The notes beneath the pieces were generated by a model. That model was not told where the DNA came from. It worked only from the letters and a program-made list of their open reading frames with translations, and did no database searches. Shown here piece after piece: positions 1 to 9,083 of a stretch of DNA of 64,000 nucleotides. Every line of letters begins with the position of its first letter. Position 1 is the first letter of the stretch. Made by a program: the position numbers and the translations under genes. Source of the stretch: Deinococcus radiotolerans (lineage in GTDB: Bacteria > Deinococcota > Deinococci > Deinococcales > Deinococcaceae); assembly GCF_014647435.1 (NCBI RefSeq), contig NZ_BMPE01000003.1, positions 303,407 through 367,406 on the forward strand, written 5' to 3'.

Positions 1-499
1 CCGGCGCGAGGGTCACGGCGCGCACCACCCCCAGCGCCAGCACCTCCGCCAGCCGCTCGGGCGTGGGGGCCAGCGTGAAGGGCGGCTGCGCGCCCAGCCG
101 CTGCGCACTGATGAACGGGCCCTCCAGGTGCGCGCCGGGCACGTCCGCGCCGCCCGGCACCGGCGCGTGCATGATGGCCGCCACGGCCCGCAGGGCGTCC
201 AGCACCCGCTCCCAGGGGTTCGTGATGGTCGTGGGCAGCAGCGTGGTCGTGCCGCAGCTGGCGTGCAGCCGCGCCAGGGTCGCCAGGCCCTCGGGGCCGT
301 CCATGGTGTCCCCGCCGCCCCCGCCGTGCACGTGCGTGTCTACGAAGCCCGGCAGGATCAGCGTGTCGGTGGGCGCTGACTCGTCTGGCGTGACTGTCTC
401 GATCCGCCCGACCCGCAGGGATAGGGTGCCGGGCGTGAGGCCCTGGGGAAGCAGCAGCAGGCCCCGCAGGACCGTGGACTCAGGGGCGGTGTGCGTCAC
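1..499 (-). CDS. nagA: N-acetylglucosamine-6-phosphate deacetylase, N-terminal part (cut by window edge)
   Basis: This enzyme removes acetate from GlcNAc-6-phosphate in the cytoplasm, giving glucosamine-6-phosphate. About 166 residues are visible. They include the amidohydrolase metal motif HVHGGGGGDTMDG, preceded by LPGFVDT, and the HLEGPFIS motif that supplies the metal-binding glutamate. The start is GTG at 499. No earlier start is possible, because the stop codon of the upstream gene lies in the same frame 9 bases before it. The gene follows the GGDEF-EAL gene closely and is probably co-transcribed with it. The nearby amino-sugar operon (5720-12208) supplies its pathway neighbours. The C-terminus lies outside the window. 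Confidence 0.88.
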   Translation of the reverse strand, partial: MTHTAPESTVLRGLLLLPQGLTPGTLSLRVGRIETVTPDESAPTDTLILPGFVDTHVHGGGGGDTMDGPEGLATLARLHASCGTTTLLPTTITNPWERVLDALRAVAAIMHAPVPGGADVPGAHLEGPFISAQRLGAQPPFTLAPTPERLAEVLALGVVRAVTLAP

Positions 500-508
500 G
501 CCTGAGTC

Positions 509-3355
509 TTAGCATGTCCGCGCGCTGGGCGCACTGCGCGGCGCGAGCAGCCGCTCGGGCCAGCTGACTTCAAACGCGTCGAACGCGTCCGGTTCCATGG
601 GGCGCGCGTACAGCCAGCCCTGCGCCAGTTCGCAGCCCGCTTCTTGCAGGACCTGCGCCTGCACCTGGGTTTCCACGCCCTCGGCCAGGAGTTCCATCCT
701 CAGCGAGCGGGCCATCAGGACGCTGGCGGTCACGATTGCCTGACTTTCCCGCGCGGCCTGCGTGTCCAGCCCCAGGTCCCGCACGAACGCCCGGTCAATC
801 TTGAGTTCATCGACCGGCAGGGACCGCAGGCTGAACAGCGATGAGTACCCGGTGCCGAAGTCATCCATGCTGACCCGCACGCCCTGCGCCCGGAGGCCCT
901 GCAGCACCTCGCGCGCGCGCGCCGGATTGTCAATCAGGCCGCTCTCCGTGACCTCCAGCACCACCCGGTCCGGGCGCAGGCCGCTGCCGCTCAGGGCCTG
1001 CGCGACCCGGTCACTGAAGGTCGGGTCGGCCAGCTGGCGGCTGGAGACGTTCACGCTGACACTCAGGTTCGGGTTCGTCCAGCGGGCCGCTTCACGCAGG
1101 GCGGTCGTCAGGACCCACTCGCCCAGGCGCGGCATCAGGCCCGCGCGCTCCGCAGCGGGAATGAACTGATCCGGGGGGATCACCCCCAGCTCCGGGTGGG
1201 TCCAGCGCAGCAGCGCCTCAGCGCCGATCAGCACGCCGGTGCCCAGCTGCACCTGCGGCTGGTACACCATGCGGAACCCACCGTCCCGCAGGCTGGCGCG
1301 CAGGGCGCTTTCCAGCGTGACGGTGGGAATGCGGGCTGGCGGCGCCGGCTGGAACACCTGACTGAACACCTGCGCGCGTTTGGCCTCGTACAGCGCCGCG
1401 TCTGCCTGCTGAAGCAGGGTGTGCGCGTCCCGGGCGGTGTCCGGCGCGAGACTCCAGCCCACGGACGCTTCGAGCAGCAGGGCGCTGCCCCGCACCTCGA
1501 ACGGTTCCTCGAACAGGGCCTGCAGGTCCCGCACCACGGCCTGCTGGTCCTCAGCCCGGGTCAGCAGGCCGAACTCGTCGCCGCCCATGCGGGCCAGGGC
1601 CAGGAGGCCGCGCTGCTCGGCCAGGTGGCACAGGCGGCGGGCCAGATCGGCCAGCAGCTGATCCCCAACCGCGTGACCGAAGCCGTCGTTCAGGAACCGG
1701 AAGCGGTTCAGGTCCATCAGGCCCAGCGCCAGTGGCGTCTCCTGCCGCAGGGCCGCGGCGGTCCAGTCGGTCAGGGCTGAACGGTTCAGCAGGCCCGTCA
1801 GGGGATCACGGTACGCGAGCCGTTCCAGGCGAACCTTATTCAGGTGCTGCTCAATGAGAATGGCGCCGGACGTGGCGACGGCACTCAGGTTCTCCACGAC
1901 CGACGCCGTCCAGGCGTGCGGGACCGGGTGGGTCGCCAGGAGCGCCCCCAGCACCTGACCGTCCAGGCCGAACAGCGGCAGCTCGATCAGGCTGCGGGCG
2001 TGCGGGCGCACCTGCCGGTGCAGCGCGGGACTGCCGGGGGCGTCCAGGTCGTACGTGACGGCCGCCCGGCCCTGCTGGGCGGGGTCTAGGGCGTGCCAGT
2101 GCGCGGTCAGTTCGTCGGGTGGGATGGCGCGCAGGGCCTGCTGCACCTCGGGCGGCAGGTGCCCCTCGAACTCGGTCGGGTGGCTGGCGATGACCGCCCC
2201 GATCTGCCAGCCGATCTCCCAGTTGTCCGCGTGCGCGAGCAGCGGCGTCAGCGAGGCCGACAGGGGCGCGCCCGCCAGGGCCAGCCGGTGGGCCTGCGCG
2301 GTGCGTTCCCGCCAGATGTCCGCCGTGCGCTGCGCGGTGATGTCCCGCAGGTTCACGGCCCAGTGACTGCGCTGCCCGTCGGCGTCCAGGATCGCGTTGA
2401 TGTGCACTTCCAGCCACTGCTGAGCTTCAGGCAGGAACAGCGTGTCACGCAGCGCCTCCGTACGCGGCAGGCCCTCCAGCTGCCCGAGCATCTGCAGGAC
2501 GTTCACGCTGTTGCCGCGCGCCATGGGCCACTCGGGCAGAGGCGTGTCCGGCAGGGCCTCCAGACCGTGGTGGCGGAGCAGGTCCAGCATGGCCGGGTTG
2601 GCGTACTCCACGCGCTGATGCCCGGGTCCTGAGCGCGCGTCGATGACCAGCAGCGGGTCGCGTGAGGTGTCCACCATGGTCCGCAGCAGGCGCCGCTGGT
2701 CCTCCTGGGTGCGGTCGCGGGTCTGGTCCTCACCGTAGCCGAGCATCAGCTGCAAGTTGCCCGCTTCATCCAGCAGCGGCTGGTACGTGCGGCGTAGGTA
2801 CGAGGTGCGCGCGCCGCTGAACGTCTCGACGAACTGCACGCTCTGGCCGCTGCGCGCCGCCTCCTGAAAATGCCGGGCGCGGGTGGCGGCCCGCTCGGTC
2901 GGGTGCGCGCGCCACTGCATGTACTCAAGATCCGTCCGGCCGATGATGCCCCGGCGCACCGCCGCGTCCCGGATGGCGGCCGGGTTCACGTACAGGTACC
3001 GCCCGCTGGCGTTCAGGACGGCCACGTCGGTGGGCATGGCGTCCAGGACCGTGTGACTCAGCTGATGCAGGGGGCACAGCAGCGTGGCGTGTGCCAGCCC
3101 CCCAAGCGGCTGCGCCTGACAGGGCACCGGTCCGGCGGGACTGTGCAGGACCACGTTCGGGGCCAGCGCGCGGCCAGGAGAAGCGGCCATCAGGCCCGGC
3201 GGCAGGGCCTCGCCGGGCGTCAGGGTAAGCCCCAGCAGGGTGCTCATCGCGTCCGTGCAGCCCAGCACGGCGTGGGTGCGGTCATCCAGGATCAGGACCG
3301 CCAGCGCGGCACCAGGCGCCTCGGGCTCAGCCTGGACATCCGGTGCGGGATTCAT
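509..3355 (-). CDS. PAS-PAS-GAF-GGDEF-EAL cyclic-di-GMP signalling protein
   Basis: A 948-residue cytoplasmic protein expected to make and/or break down cyclic di-GMP. A PAS domain lies near residues 95-215 (with FVETFSGARTSYLRRTYQPL), a second PAS-like domain near 225-345 and a GAF-like region near 360-500. The diguanylate cyclase domain follows, with an intact GGDEF at 591-595. The EAL phosphodiesterase domain has E713-A714-L715 and the later DDFGTGYSSL motif. Both active sites look intact, so the net direction cannot be told from sequence. No membrane segment is evident. nagA begins 9 bases after its stop. The gene is divergent from the molybdopterin oxidoreductase. Confidence 0.9.
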   Translation of the reverse strand: MNPAPDVQAEPEAPGAALAVLILDDRTHAVLGCTDAMSTLLGLTLTPGEALPPGLMAASPGRALAPNVVLHSPAGPVPCQAQPLGGLAHATLLCPLHQLSHTVLDAMPTDVAVLNASGRYLYVNPAAIRDAAVRRGIIGRTDLEYMQWRAHPTERAATRARHFQEAARSGQSVQFVETFSGARTSYLRRTYQPLLDEAGNLQLMLGYGEDQTRDRTQEDQRRLLRTMVDTSRDPLLVIDARSGPGHQRVEYANPAMLDLLRHHGLEALPDTPLPEWPMARGNSVNVLQMLGQLEGLPRTEALRDTLFLPEAQQWLEVHINAILDADGQRSHWAVNLRDITAQRTADIWRERTAQAHRLALAGAPLSASLTPLLAHADNWEIGWQIGAVIASHPTEFEGHLPPEVQQALRAIPPDELTAHWHALDPAQQGRAAVTYDLDAPGSPALHRQVRPHARSLIELPLFGLDGQVLGALLATHPVPHAWTASVVENLSAVATSGAILIEQHLNKVRLERLAYRDPLTGLLNRSALTDWTAAALRQETPLALGLMDLNRFRFLNDGFGHAVGDQLLADLARRLCHLAEQRGLLALARMGGDEFGLLTRAEDQQAVVRDLQALFEEPFEVRGSALLLEASVGWSLAPDTARDAHTLLQQADAALYEAKRAQVFSQVFQPAPPARIPTVTLESALRASLRDGGFRMVYQPQVQLGTGVLIGAEALLRWTHPELGVIPPDQFIPAAERAGLMPRLGEWVLTTALREAARWTNPNLSVSVNVSSRQLADPTFSDRVAQALSGSGLRPDRVVLEVTESGLIDNPARAREVLQGLRAQGVRVSMDDFGTGYSSLFSLRSLPVDELKIDRAFVRDLGLDTQAARESQAIVTASVLMARSLRMELLAEGVETQVQAQVLQEAGCELAQGWLYARPMEPDAFDAFEVSWPERLLAPRSAPSARTC

Positions 3356-3545
3356 GGCTCAGTGTGACGTGTCGGGCCGGTACCGACCCCCGAAACTGAC
3401 CACCATGAAGGCTTAAGTGAATGCTCATGCAGAAGTGGGCAGGTGTACAGTTCCGCTGCGTTCCCCGTGCCGGGGCGGCCCGACCAGCGCGGCCCCCGTG
3501 ACATACTGCGGGCACCTGCATTCACAACCCACCCGGAGGCACCGC

Positions 3546-5675
3546 ATGACCCTCAGTCCACCCCCACGGCCCCGCGACGGCCTGCACTACCGCGCCTGCA
3601 ACCTGTGCGAGGCCATCTGCGGCCTGCGCATCACCGTGCAGGGCGGCCAGGTCACCGACGTGCGCGGCGACCCCCACGACCCCCTCTCCCGCGGTCACAT
3701 CTGCCCCAAGGGCGCGGCCCTGCCTGACCTGCACGCCGACCCGGACCGCCTGAAAACGCCGCTGCGCCGCGACGGCGACACCTGGCACCCCATGACCTGG
3801 GACGACGCCCTTGACCTGGTCGCCCGGCGCCTGCGCGAGGTGCAGGCCGAGCACGGCTCGGACAGCGTCGCCACCTTCCAGGGCAACCCCAGTGTGCACA
3901 ACAGCGGCACCCTCCTGACCGCCGGAGCGTTCCTGAAGGCGCTGGGCACCCGCAACCGCTACAGCGCCACCAGCACCGACCAGCTGCCTCACCACTACGC
4001 CGCGGCCGAGATGTTCGGCCACCCCCTGCTGCTGCCCATTCCCGACGTGGACCGCACCGACTTCCTGCTCATGCTGGGCGCCAACCCGCTGGCCAGCAAC
4101 GGCAGCATCCTGACCGCGCCCGGCATGCGCGAGCGGCTGCGCGCCATCCGGGACCGCGGCGGGCGCGTCGTGCTGCTCGACCCGCGCCGCACCGAGAGCG
4201 CCGCGCACGCCAGCGAGTACCACCCGATCCGCCCCGGCAGCGACGCCCTGTTCCTGATGGCCCTGCTGCACGTGATCCTCACCGAGGACCTGGCCCGCCC
4301 TGGCCGCCTGGCCGACTTCACCGACGGCCTGAGCGACCTGCGCGCCGCTGCCGCGCCCTACACCCCCGAAGCCGTCGAGGCGGCCACCGGCGTCCCGGCC
4401 GCCACCACCCGCGACCTGGCGCGCGCGTTCGCCCGCGCGCCCCGCGCCGCCGCGTACGGCCGCATCGGCCTGAGCGTCCAGGCGTTCGGCGGCCTGTGCC
4501 AGTGGCTGCTGAACACCCTGAACCTCGTGACCGGTAACCTGGACCGCGAGGGCGGCGCCATGTTCCCCCACCCGGCCTTTGACCTGCTGACCGGCGCCCA
4601 CGCGGGCCAGACGCACCACGGCCGCTTTCACTCCCGCGTGCGCCGCCTGCCGGAATTCGACGGGGAACTGCCGAACGCCGCGCTGGCCGAGGAGATCCTC
4701 ACGCCCGGCGAGGGGCAGATCCGCGCGCTCGTCACGGTCGCCGGGAATCCCGTCCTGAGCACCCCCGGCGGCACGGACCTGGACCGCGCGCTGGGAGGCC
4801 TGGACTTCATGGTCAGCATTGACCCGTACCTGAACGAAACCACCCGCCACGCCCACGTGATCCTGCCGCCCGCCACCGGCCTGGAAGTCGAGCACTACGA
4901 CGTGATCTTCCATCACTTCGCAGTGCGCGCCACCGCCCGCCTGAACGAGCCGGTCTTCCCGGTCAGCGCCGAACAGCGCTTCGACCACCAGATCTTCGCG
5001 GGCCTCACCGAACGCCTGACCGGCAAACGCCTCGCCAGCCCCGCCGAGCGGCTCGACGCCGGTCTGCGCCACGGCCCGCACGGGCTCAGTCTGGACGAGG
5101 TCCGCGCCCACCCGCACGGCCTGGACCTGGGCCCCATGACGCCCGTGCTGCCCGCGCGGCTCCTCACAGCCAGCGGCCGCATTCAGGTGCTCCCCGAACC
5201 CATGCGGCGCGACCTGGCGCGCCTGCACGCCGCCCTGACCGCCCCGGTCCCGCCCCTGGTGCTCATCGGGCGGCGGCAGCTGCGCAGCAACAACTCCTGG
5301 ATGCACAACACGCCCCGCCTGATGCGCGGCCCCGACCGCTGCACCCTACACCTCAACCCCGCCGACGCGCCCGGTCTGCGCAGCGGTCAGCTCGTGCAGG
5401 TCACCTCCCGGGTCGGGCAGGTCACGGTGCCGGTCGAACTGACCGAGGACGTCATGCCGGGCGTCGCCAGCCTCCCGCACGGTTTCGGCCACGCGCGCGC
5501 CGGCACCCGCCTGGGCGTCGCGCAGGCCCACCCGGGCGTCAGTCTGAACGACCTGACTGACCCGCTGCTGCTGGATGACCTTACGGGGAACGCCGCCCTG
5601 AACGGCACACCCGTTCAGATCAGCCCGGCCCCCCAGGACACTCCGCCCGCGGAGATCGCCGTCCCTTCCGCCTGA
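3546..5675 (+). CDS. Molybdopterin (bis-MGD) oxidoreductase with N-terminal 4Fe-4S site
   Basis: A 709-residue member of the formate dehydrogenase/DMSO reductase family. The N-terminus carries the [4Fe-4S] ligands C18, C21, C25 and C53 (CNLCEAIC ... HICPKG). Molybdopterin-binding signatures follow (MLGANPLASNGS; GNPVLSTPGG). The C-terminal molydop-binding domain contains LRSNNSWMHNTPRL. I chose ATG 3546 because GGAGG sits 7 bases upstream and the cysteine motif begins at once; a longer reading from 3417 has no support. There is no Tat signal, so it should be cytoplasmic. The substrate cannot be assigned. No electron-transfer partner, FdhD or cofactor gene is adjacent. Confidence 0.88.
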   Translation: MTLSPPPRPRDGLHYRACNLCEAICGLRITVQGGQVTDVRGDPHDPLSRGHICPKGAALPDLHADPDRLKTPLRRDGDTWHPMTWDDALDLVARRLREVQAEHGSDSVATFQGNPSVHNSGTLLTAGAFLKALGTRNRYSATSTDQLPHHYAAAEMFGHPLLLPIPDVDRTDFLLMLGANPLASNGSILTAPGMRERLRAIRDRGGRVVLLDPRRTESAAHASEYHPIRPGSDALFLMALLHVILTEDLARPGRLADFTDGLSDLRAAAAPYTPEAVEAATGVPAATTRDLARAFARAPRAAAYGRIGLSVQAFGGLCQWLLNTLNLVTGNLDREGGAMFPHPAFDLLTGAHAGQTHHGRFHSRVRRLPEFDGELPNAALAEEILTPGEGQIRALVTVAGNPVLSTPGGTDLDRALGGLDFMVSIDPYLNETTRHAHVILPPATGLEVEHYDVIFHHFAVRATARLNEPVFPVSAEQRFDHQIFAGLTERLTGKRLASPAERLDAGLRHGPHGLSLDEVRAHPHGLDLGPMTPVLPARLLTASGRIQVLPEPMRRDLARLHAALTAPVPPLVLIGRRQLRSNNSWMHNTPRLMRGPDRCTLHLNPADAPGLRSGQLVQVTSRVGQVTVPVELTEDVMPGVASLPHGFGHARAGTRLGVAQAHPGVSLNDLTDPLLLDDLTGNAALNGTPVQISPAPQDTPPAEIAVPSA

Positions 5676-5686
5676 ATTAGGCCTCT

Positions 5687-5717
5687 GGTCCTGGCCGGCG
5701 CTGAAGCGGCCGGGACC
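5687..5717. terminator. Bidirectional hairpin between convergent genes
   Basis: The arms GGTCC-GGCCG and CGGCC-GGACC pair around a 9-base loop with one internal mismatch. On the plus strand the hairpin is followed by TTT. It lies between the convergent oxidoreductase and GH3 genes. Confidence 0.65.
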
Positions 5718-5719
5718 TT

Positions 5720-7177
5720 TCAGTGGGCTGCCAGCGTCTGCGCAAGCGCCCGGAGATTCGGCTCGCGGAACCCGTGCGTGACCACGGCGGGCAGGGGCAG
5801 CGCGGCCGCGTCGTCGGCATTCCACAGGCACAGGTGCCAGGCGCGCCCGGCCACGGTCGGCGCCAGCGCGCGGGCCTCGTCCGTCACGCCCCAGCGGCCC
5901 GTGCTTGCCAGCAGGACCGGGGCCTGCGGGTGCGCGTTCAGAACCTGGGCCGTGCCTGCCGGGTCCAGCAGGTCGGCGGTCACCAGCGCCGGGAAGTGCG
6001 GGCTCAGCGCCCTGCTCAGATGCTCCAGCGTCACGAAGTCGCCGTACGGGCCGCCCAGAGCGGTATGGGCGGGCGCCAGCAGCAGCACGGGTGCGGCGGC
6101 GTCCAGCCGGGGCCCCTCGCCCTGCACGCGCAGCGTGGCCCGCGCCCAGTCCCGCAGCGCGGCGCGGTCCTGCTCCTGCCGGTCCGCCGCGTAGGGGCGC
6201 GGCTGGCCCGGGAACCGCTGCGCGGCGCGGTCCAGCCGCATCACGGCCTCGTTCAGGCGGGCGTCGCTGACGGTACCGTCGGCCTGTGCGGTCCTCAGGG
6301 CGTGCACATGGGCGTCCGTGACCGTCCGGTCCCCGTGCCCGCAGACGAGCACGGCGTCCGCCCCGGCGGTCAGCGCCAGGCCCGCCGCGCGCCCCTGCGG
6401 CCAGCGCCGGGCGATGGCGCCCATGTCCATCGCGTCGGTCACGATCACACCGTCATAGCCCCATTCGCCGCGCAGCACGCCGTTCAGCAGGGTAGGGGAG
6501 AGGGTCGCGGGCCACGCGGGGTCCAGCTGCGGATACAGGATGTGCGCGGTCATCACACTGCCCAGCCCCGCGTGCGCGGCGGCGCGGAACGGCACCCATT
6601 CCGCCGCCTCCAGCTGCGCGCGGCTCTTGTTCACCACCGGCAGGTCCTCGTGACTGTCCACGCGGGTGTCCCCGTGCCCGGGATAGTGCTTCACGGCGCT
6701 CAGGACGCCCGCCGCCTCGCTCCCGCGCGCCCAGGCCACGCCCAGCCGCGCCACGCGGTGCGGGTCCGCGCCGAAGGACCGCTCCCCGATCACCGGGTTC
6801 AGCGGGTCTACGTTCACATCCAGGCTGGGCGCGAAATTCCAGTTGATGCCCAGCTCCAGCAGGCCGCGCGCCGCGATCTGCCCGGCATGAAACGCGGCGT
6901 CCTCGTCCAGGTCACCCAGCGCCTGCGGAGTGGGGGGCGGCGGCACGTCCAGGCGGCGCAGCACCGCGCCGCCTTCCTGATCCGTGGCGATCAGGGCGTC
7001 GCGGCCCAGCGCGTCGCGGATGTCCGCGGTCAGGCGGGCGGTACGCTGCGGCGTGGTGATGTTCCGCGCGAACAGGCACACGCCGCCCACCGGGTGCGCC
7101 CGCAGCCAGCGCGCGTCTTCTGGGGTCAGGTCCGCGCCCGGCAGGTCAATGATCAGTGTGGCTTCCGGCCGGATCAT
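5720..7177 (-). CDS. nagZ: Glycoside hydrolase family 3 beta-N-acetylhexosaminidase (NagZ-like)
   Basis: A 485-residue GH3 enzyme that releases N-acetylglucosamine from chitin oligomers or muropeptides. The NagZ signature KHYPGHGDTRVDSHEDLP includes the His-Asp acid/base dyad of this family. VIVTDAMDMGA contains the nucleophilic aspartate. DQEGGAVLRRL and GERSFGADP are further family motifs. The protein is longer than E. coli NagZ (about 340) and has a C-terminal GH3_C-like domain, as in longer bacterial enzymes. There is no signal peptide, so it should be cytoplasmic. Start ATG 7177 overlaps the stop of the SIS gene (ATGA), pointing to translational coupling as the last gene of the amino-sugar operon. 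Confidence 0.9.
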   Translation of the reverse strand: MIRPEATLIIDLPGADLTPEDARWLRAHPVGGVCLFARNITTPQRTARLTADIRDALGRDALIATDQEGGAVLRRLDVPPPPTPQALGDLDEDAAFHAGQIAARGLLELGINWNFAPSLDVNVDPLNPVIGERSFGADPHRVARLGVAWARGSEAAGVLSAVKHYPGHGDTRVDSHEDLPVVNKSRAQLEAAEWVPFRAAAHAGLGSVMTAHILYPQLDPAWPATLSPTLLNGVLRGEWGYDGVIVTDAMDMGAIARRWPQGRAAGLALTAGADAVLVCGHGDRTVTDAHVHALRTAQADGTVSDARLNEAVMRLDRAAQRFPGQPRPYAADRQEQDRAALRDWARATLRVQGEGPRLDAAAPVLLLAPAHTALGGPYGDFVTLEHLSRALSPHFPALVTADLLDPAGTAQVLNAHPQAPVLLASTGRWGVTDEARALAPTVAGRAWHLCLWNADDAAALPLPAVVTHGFREPNLRALAQTLAAH

Positions 7178-8208
7178 CGGGTGCGGGTCACCTTGCTCAG
7201 GCGTGGGGGCGCGTCTGGGTTCTCGCCGCGCAGCACGGCCAGGTGCGCGATCAGCAGCTGCGCCGCCAGTGCCGACACCGCCGGGTCCGTCAGCGGGTGC
7301 CCGCTGGCCGGGGTGGGCAGGTCCGCCGCGCGGTCCGGCGTGTCGGCGCCGATCACGGTGACGGGCGTGCCGTACCCGCCCAGCGTGCGCAGCGTGTCCG
7401 CCGTGAAGGGCGCCGTGGCGTCCCGCGCCTGGAAGAACAGCGCGGGCGTCATGGGATCGGCCAGCCGCGCCGGGCCGTGCGCGAATTCTGCGGTGGAGAA
7501 TGGCAGCGCTGCGAGGCCTGCCGTCTCCTGGAACTTCAGGGCGACCTCGGCGGCCACTCCCGCGTGCAGGCCGCGCCCGAGGACCAGCAGCCGGTGCGGT
7601 ACGTCGCGGGCCAGCTGCGCCGCGAGGTCGCACGCCCGCGCCTCGGCCCGCAGGGTGGCCTCCAGCGTATCCGGCAGGGCGTCCAGGGCGCGGGCCAGCG
7701 CCGGGTCGGGCTGCCAGGCCTGGACGAGCCGCGCGCCCAGCACGAGCGCCGCCAGGTAACTCTTCGTGGCGGCCACGGCGCGTTCCTCGCCCGCGCACAG
7801 CGGCACGACCAGATCAGCCGCCTGGGCCAGCGGACTGCCCTCCACGTTCACCAGGGCGCAGGTGAGGGCCCCGGCGGCGCGGGCGCGGGTCAGCGCCTCG
7901 ACCAGATCCGGACTGCCGCCCGACTGGCTGATCGCCAGGACCAGCGCCCCGCGCAGGTCGAGGTCGGCGCCGTACACGCCGCTGACGCTGGGCGCGGCAC
8001 TCATGACCGGGAGGCGCACCTGGGTTTCCAGCGCGTACTTCAGGGTGGTGGCGGCGTGGTCGGACGAGCCGCGCGCTAAGGTGACCACGTAACTGGGGGC
8101 GAAAGCGCGGATGGCGCGCGCGGCGGCGTCCAGCGCGGCGCTGCCCGCCTGCCGGGCGGCGACCTGCGGGGCCTCGCGGGCCTCGGTCAGCATCAGGGGT
8201 TCGGTCAT
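7174..8208 (-). CDS. Two-SIS-domain sugar isomerase, probable glucosamine-6-phosphate deaminase (NagB-II type)
   Basis: A 344-residue protein made of two SIS domains, like the isomerase half of GlmS but without the glutaminase domain. Motifs include TLARGSSDHAATTLKY and AISQSGGSPDLVEAL in the first domain, and LGRGLHAGVAAEVALKFQETAGL and FSTAEFAHGP in the second. Stand-alone proteins of this build act as glucosamine-6-phosphate deaminases (NagB-II) or related AgaS-type enzymes. With nagA and a GlcNAc-type transporter nearby, I infer conversion of glucosamine-6-phosphate to fructose-6-phosphate. Its ATG overlaps the upstream permease stop as ATGA. A longer reading upstream would run through the permease gene and was rejected. 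Confidence 0.85.
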   Translation of the reverse strand: MTEPLMLTEAREAPQVAARQAGSAALDAAARAIRAFAPSYVVTLARGSSDHAATTLKYALETQVRLPVMSAAPSVSGVYGADLDLRGALVLAISQSGGSPDLVEALTRARAAGALTCALVNVEGSPLAQAADLVVPLCAGEERAVAATKSYLAALVLGARLVQAWQPDPALARALDALPDTLEATLRAEARACDLAAQLARDVPHRLLVLGRGLHAGVAAEVALKFQETAGLAALPFSTAEFAHGPARLADPMTPALFFQARDATAPFTADTLRTLGGYGTPVTVIGADTPDRAADLPTPASGHPLTDPAVSALAAQLLIAHLAVLRGENPDAPPRLSKVTRTR

Positions 8209-9083
8209 TTCACAGCTCCTTCCATGCCGCGCAGGAACAGCCGCTGCGCCGCCAGGAACACCAGCAGCACGGGCAGCATCATGATGATCGACCCGGCGGC
8301 GATGTTGAACGGGTCGTAGTTGAACTGCCCCTTGAGTTTCAGCACCGCCACCGCCAGCGGGGCCTTGTCGGGCGCGCCGGACAGGACCAGCATGGGCCAG
8401 AAGTACGCGTTCCAGGTGGTGACGGTCGTGAAGATACCCAGCGCCGCGAGGCTCGGGCGGGTCAGCGGCAGCATGATCCGCGTGAGGATCGTCAGTTCGC
8501 TGGCCCCGTCCAGCCGGGCGGCTTCCAGCAGCGCCGCCGGAATCGCCAGGAACGCCTGACGCATCAGGAAGATCCCGAACGCGCCCGCAATGGTGGGCAG
8601 CACCACGCCCGCGTGCGTGCCCAGCAGGCCCAGGTTCTTCAGGGTCAGGGTGTTCACGATGAAGGTGGTTTCGCTGGGAAGCACCAGGGTCGCCACGATC
8701 AGGCCGAAGATCACGCCCCGCCCCGGGAAGCGGAAGCGCGCCAGCGGGTACGCCGCCAGCGCGGACACCAGCAGGGTGCCCAGGACGGTCAGGCCCGTGA
8801 TGACCACCGAGTTCCACAGGTACTTCCCGAGACTGAAGGTGCGGTACACGTCCACGAAGTTGTGCAGCGTCACGCGGCTGGGCAGCAGGCTCTGCGGGAA
8901 CGCGTAGATGCTGCTCCCGGCGGTCTTGTCGGTCAGGGCGATGGCCAGCGTCCACACGAATGGGAACACGGCGAAGATCAGGATGACGCCCAGCAGCGCG
9001 TAGCGCAGCGCCGTGTTCACGGGCCGCCGCCAGGAAACCGGGCGGGTTACCCGTGCGGGGGCTGCGGCAGTGCGCGCGCTCAC
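8205..9083 (-). CDS. ABC sugar transporter permease, MalG/CUT1 type
   Basis: A 292-residue inner-membrane permease with about six hydrophobic segments. The cytoplasmic EAA-type loop reads EAARLDGASELTILTRIMLPLTRPSLAAL, with the conserved EAA---G---------I-LP pattern. I chose GTG 9083 (VSARTAAAP...): it has the ribosome site GGAAGAGGAG directly upstream and overlaps the stop of the partner permease as GTGA. It pairs with the MalF-like permease at 9080-9982 and the binding protein at 10067-11317. No ATPase gene is present in the operon, so a shared MsmX/MalK-type ATPase elsewhere is probable. Confidence 0.92.
   Translation of the reverse strand: MSARTAAAPARVTRPVSWRRPVNTALRYALLGVILIFAVFPFVWTLAIALTDKTAGSSIYAFPQSLLPSRVTLHNFVDVYRTFSLGKYLWNSVVITGLTVLGTLLVSALAAYPLARFRFPGRGVIFGLIVATLVLPSETTFIVNTLTLKNLGLLGTHAGVVLPTIAGAFGIFLMRQAFLAIPAALLEAARLDGASELTILTRIMLPLTRPSLAALGIFTTVTTWNAYFWPMLVLSGAPDKAPLAVAVLKLKGQFNYDPFNIAAGSIIMMLPVLLVFLAAQRLFLRGMEGAVK

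Noticed and set aside
3417..3545. N-terminal extension of the molybdopterin oxidoreductase
   Set aside because: It lies before the GGAGG site and would put 43 atypical residues ahead of the iron-sulfur motif.
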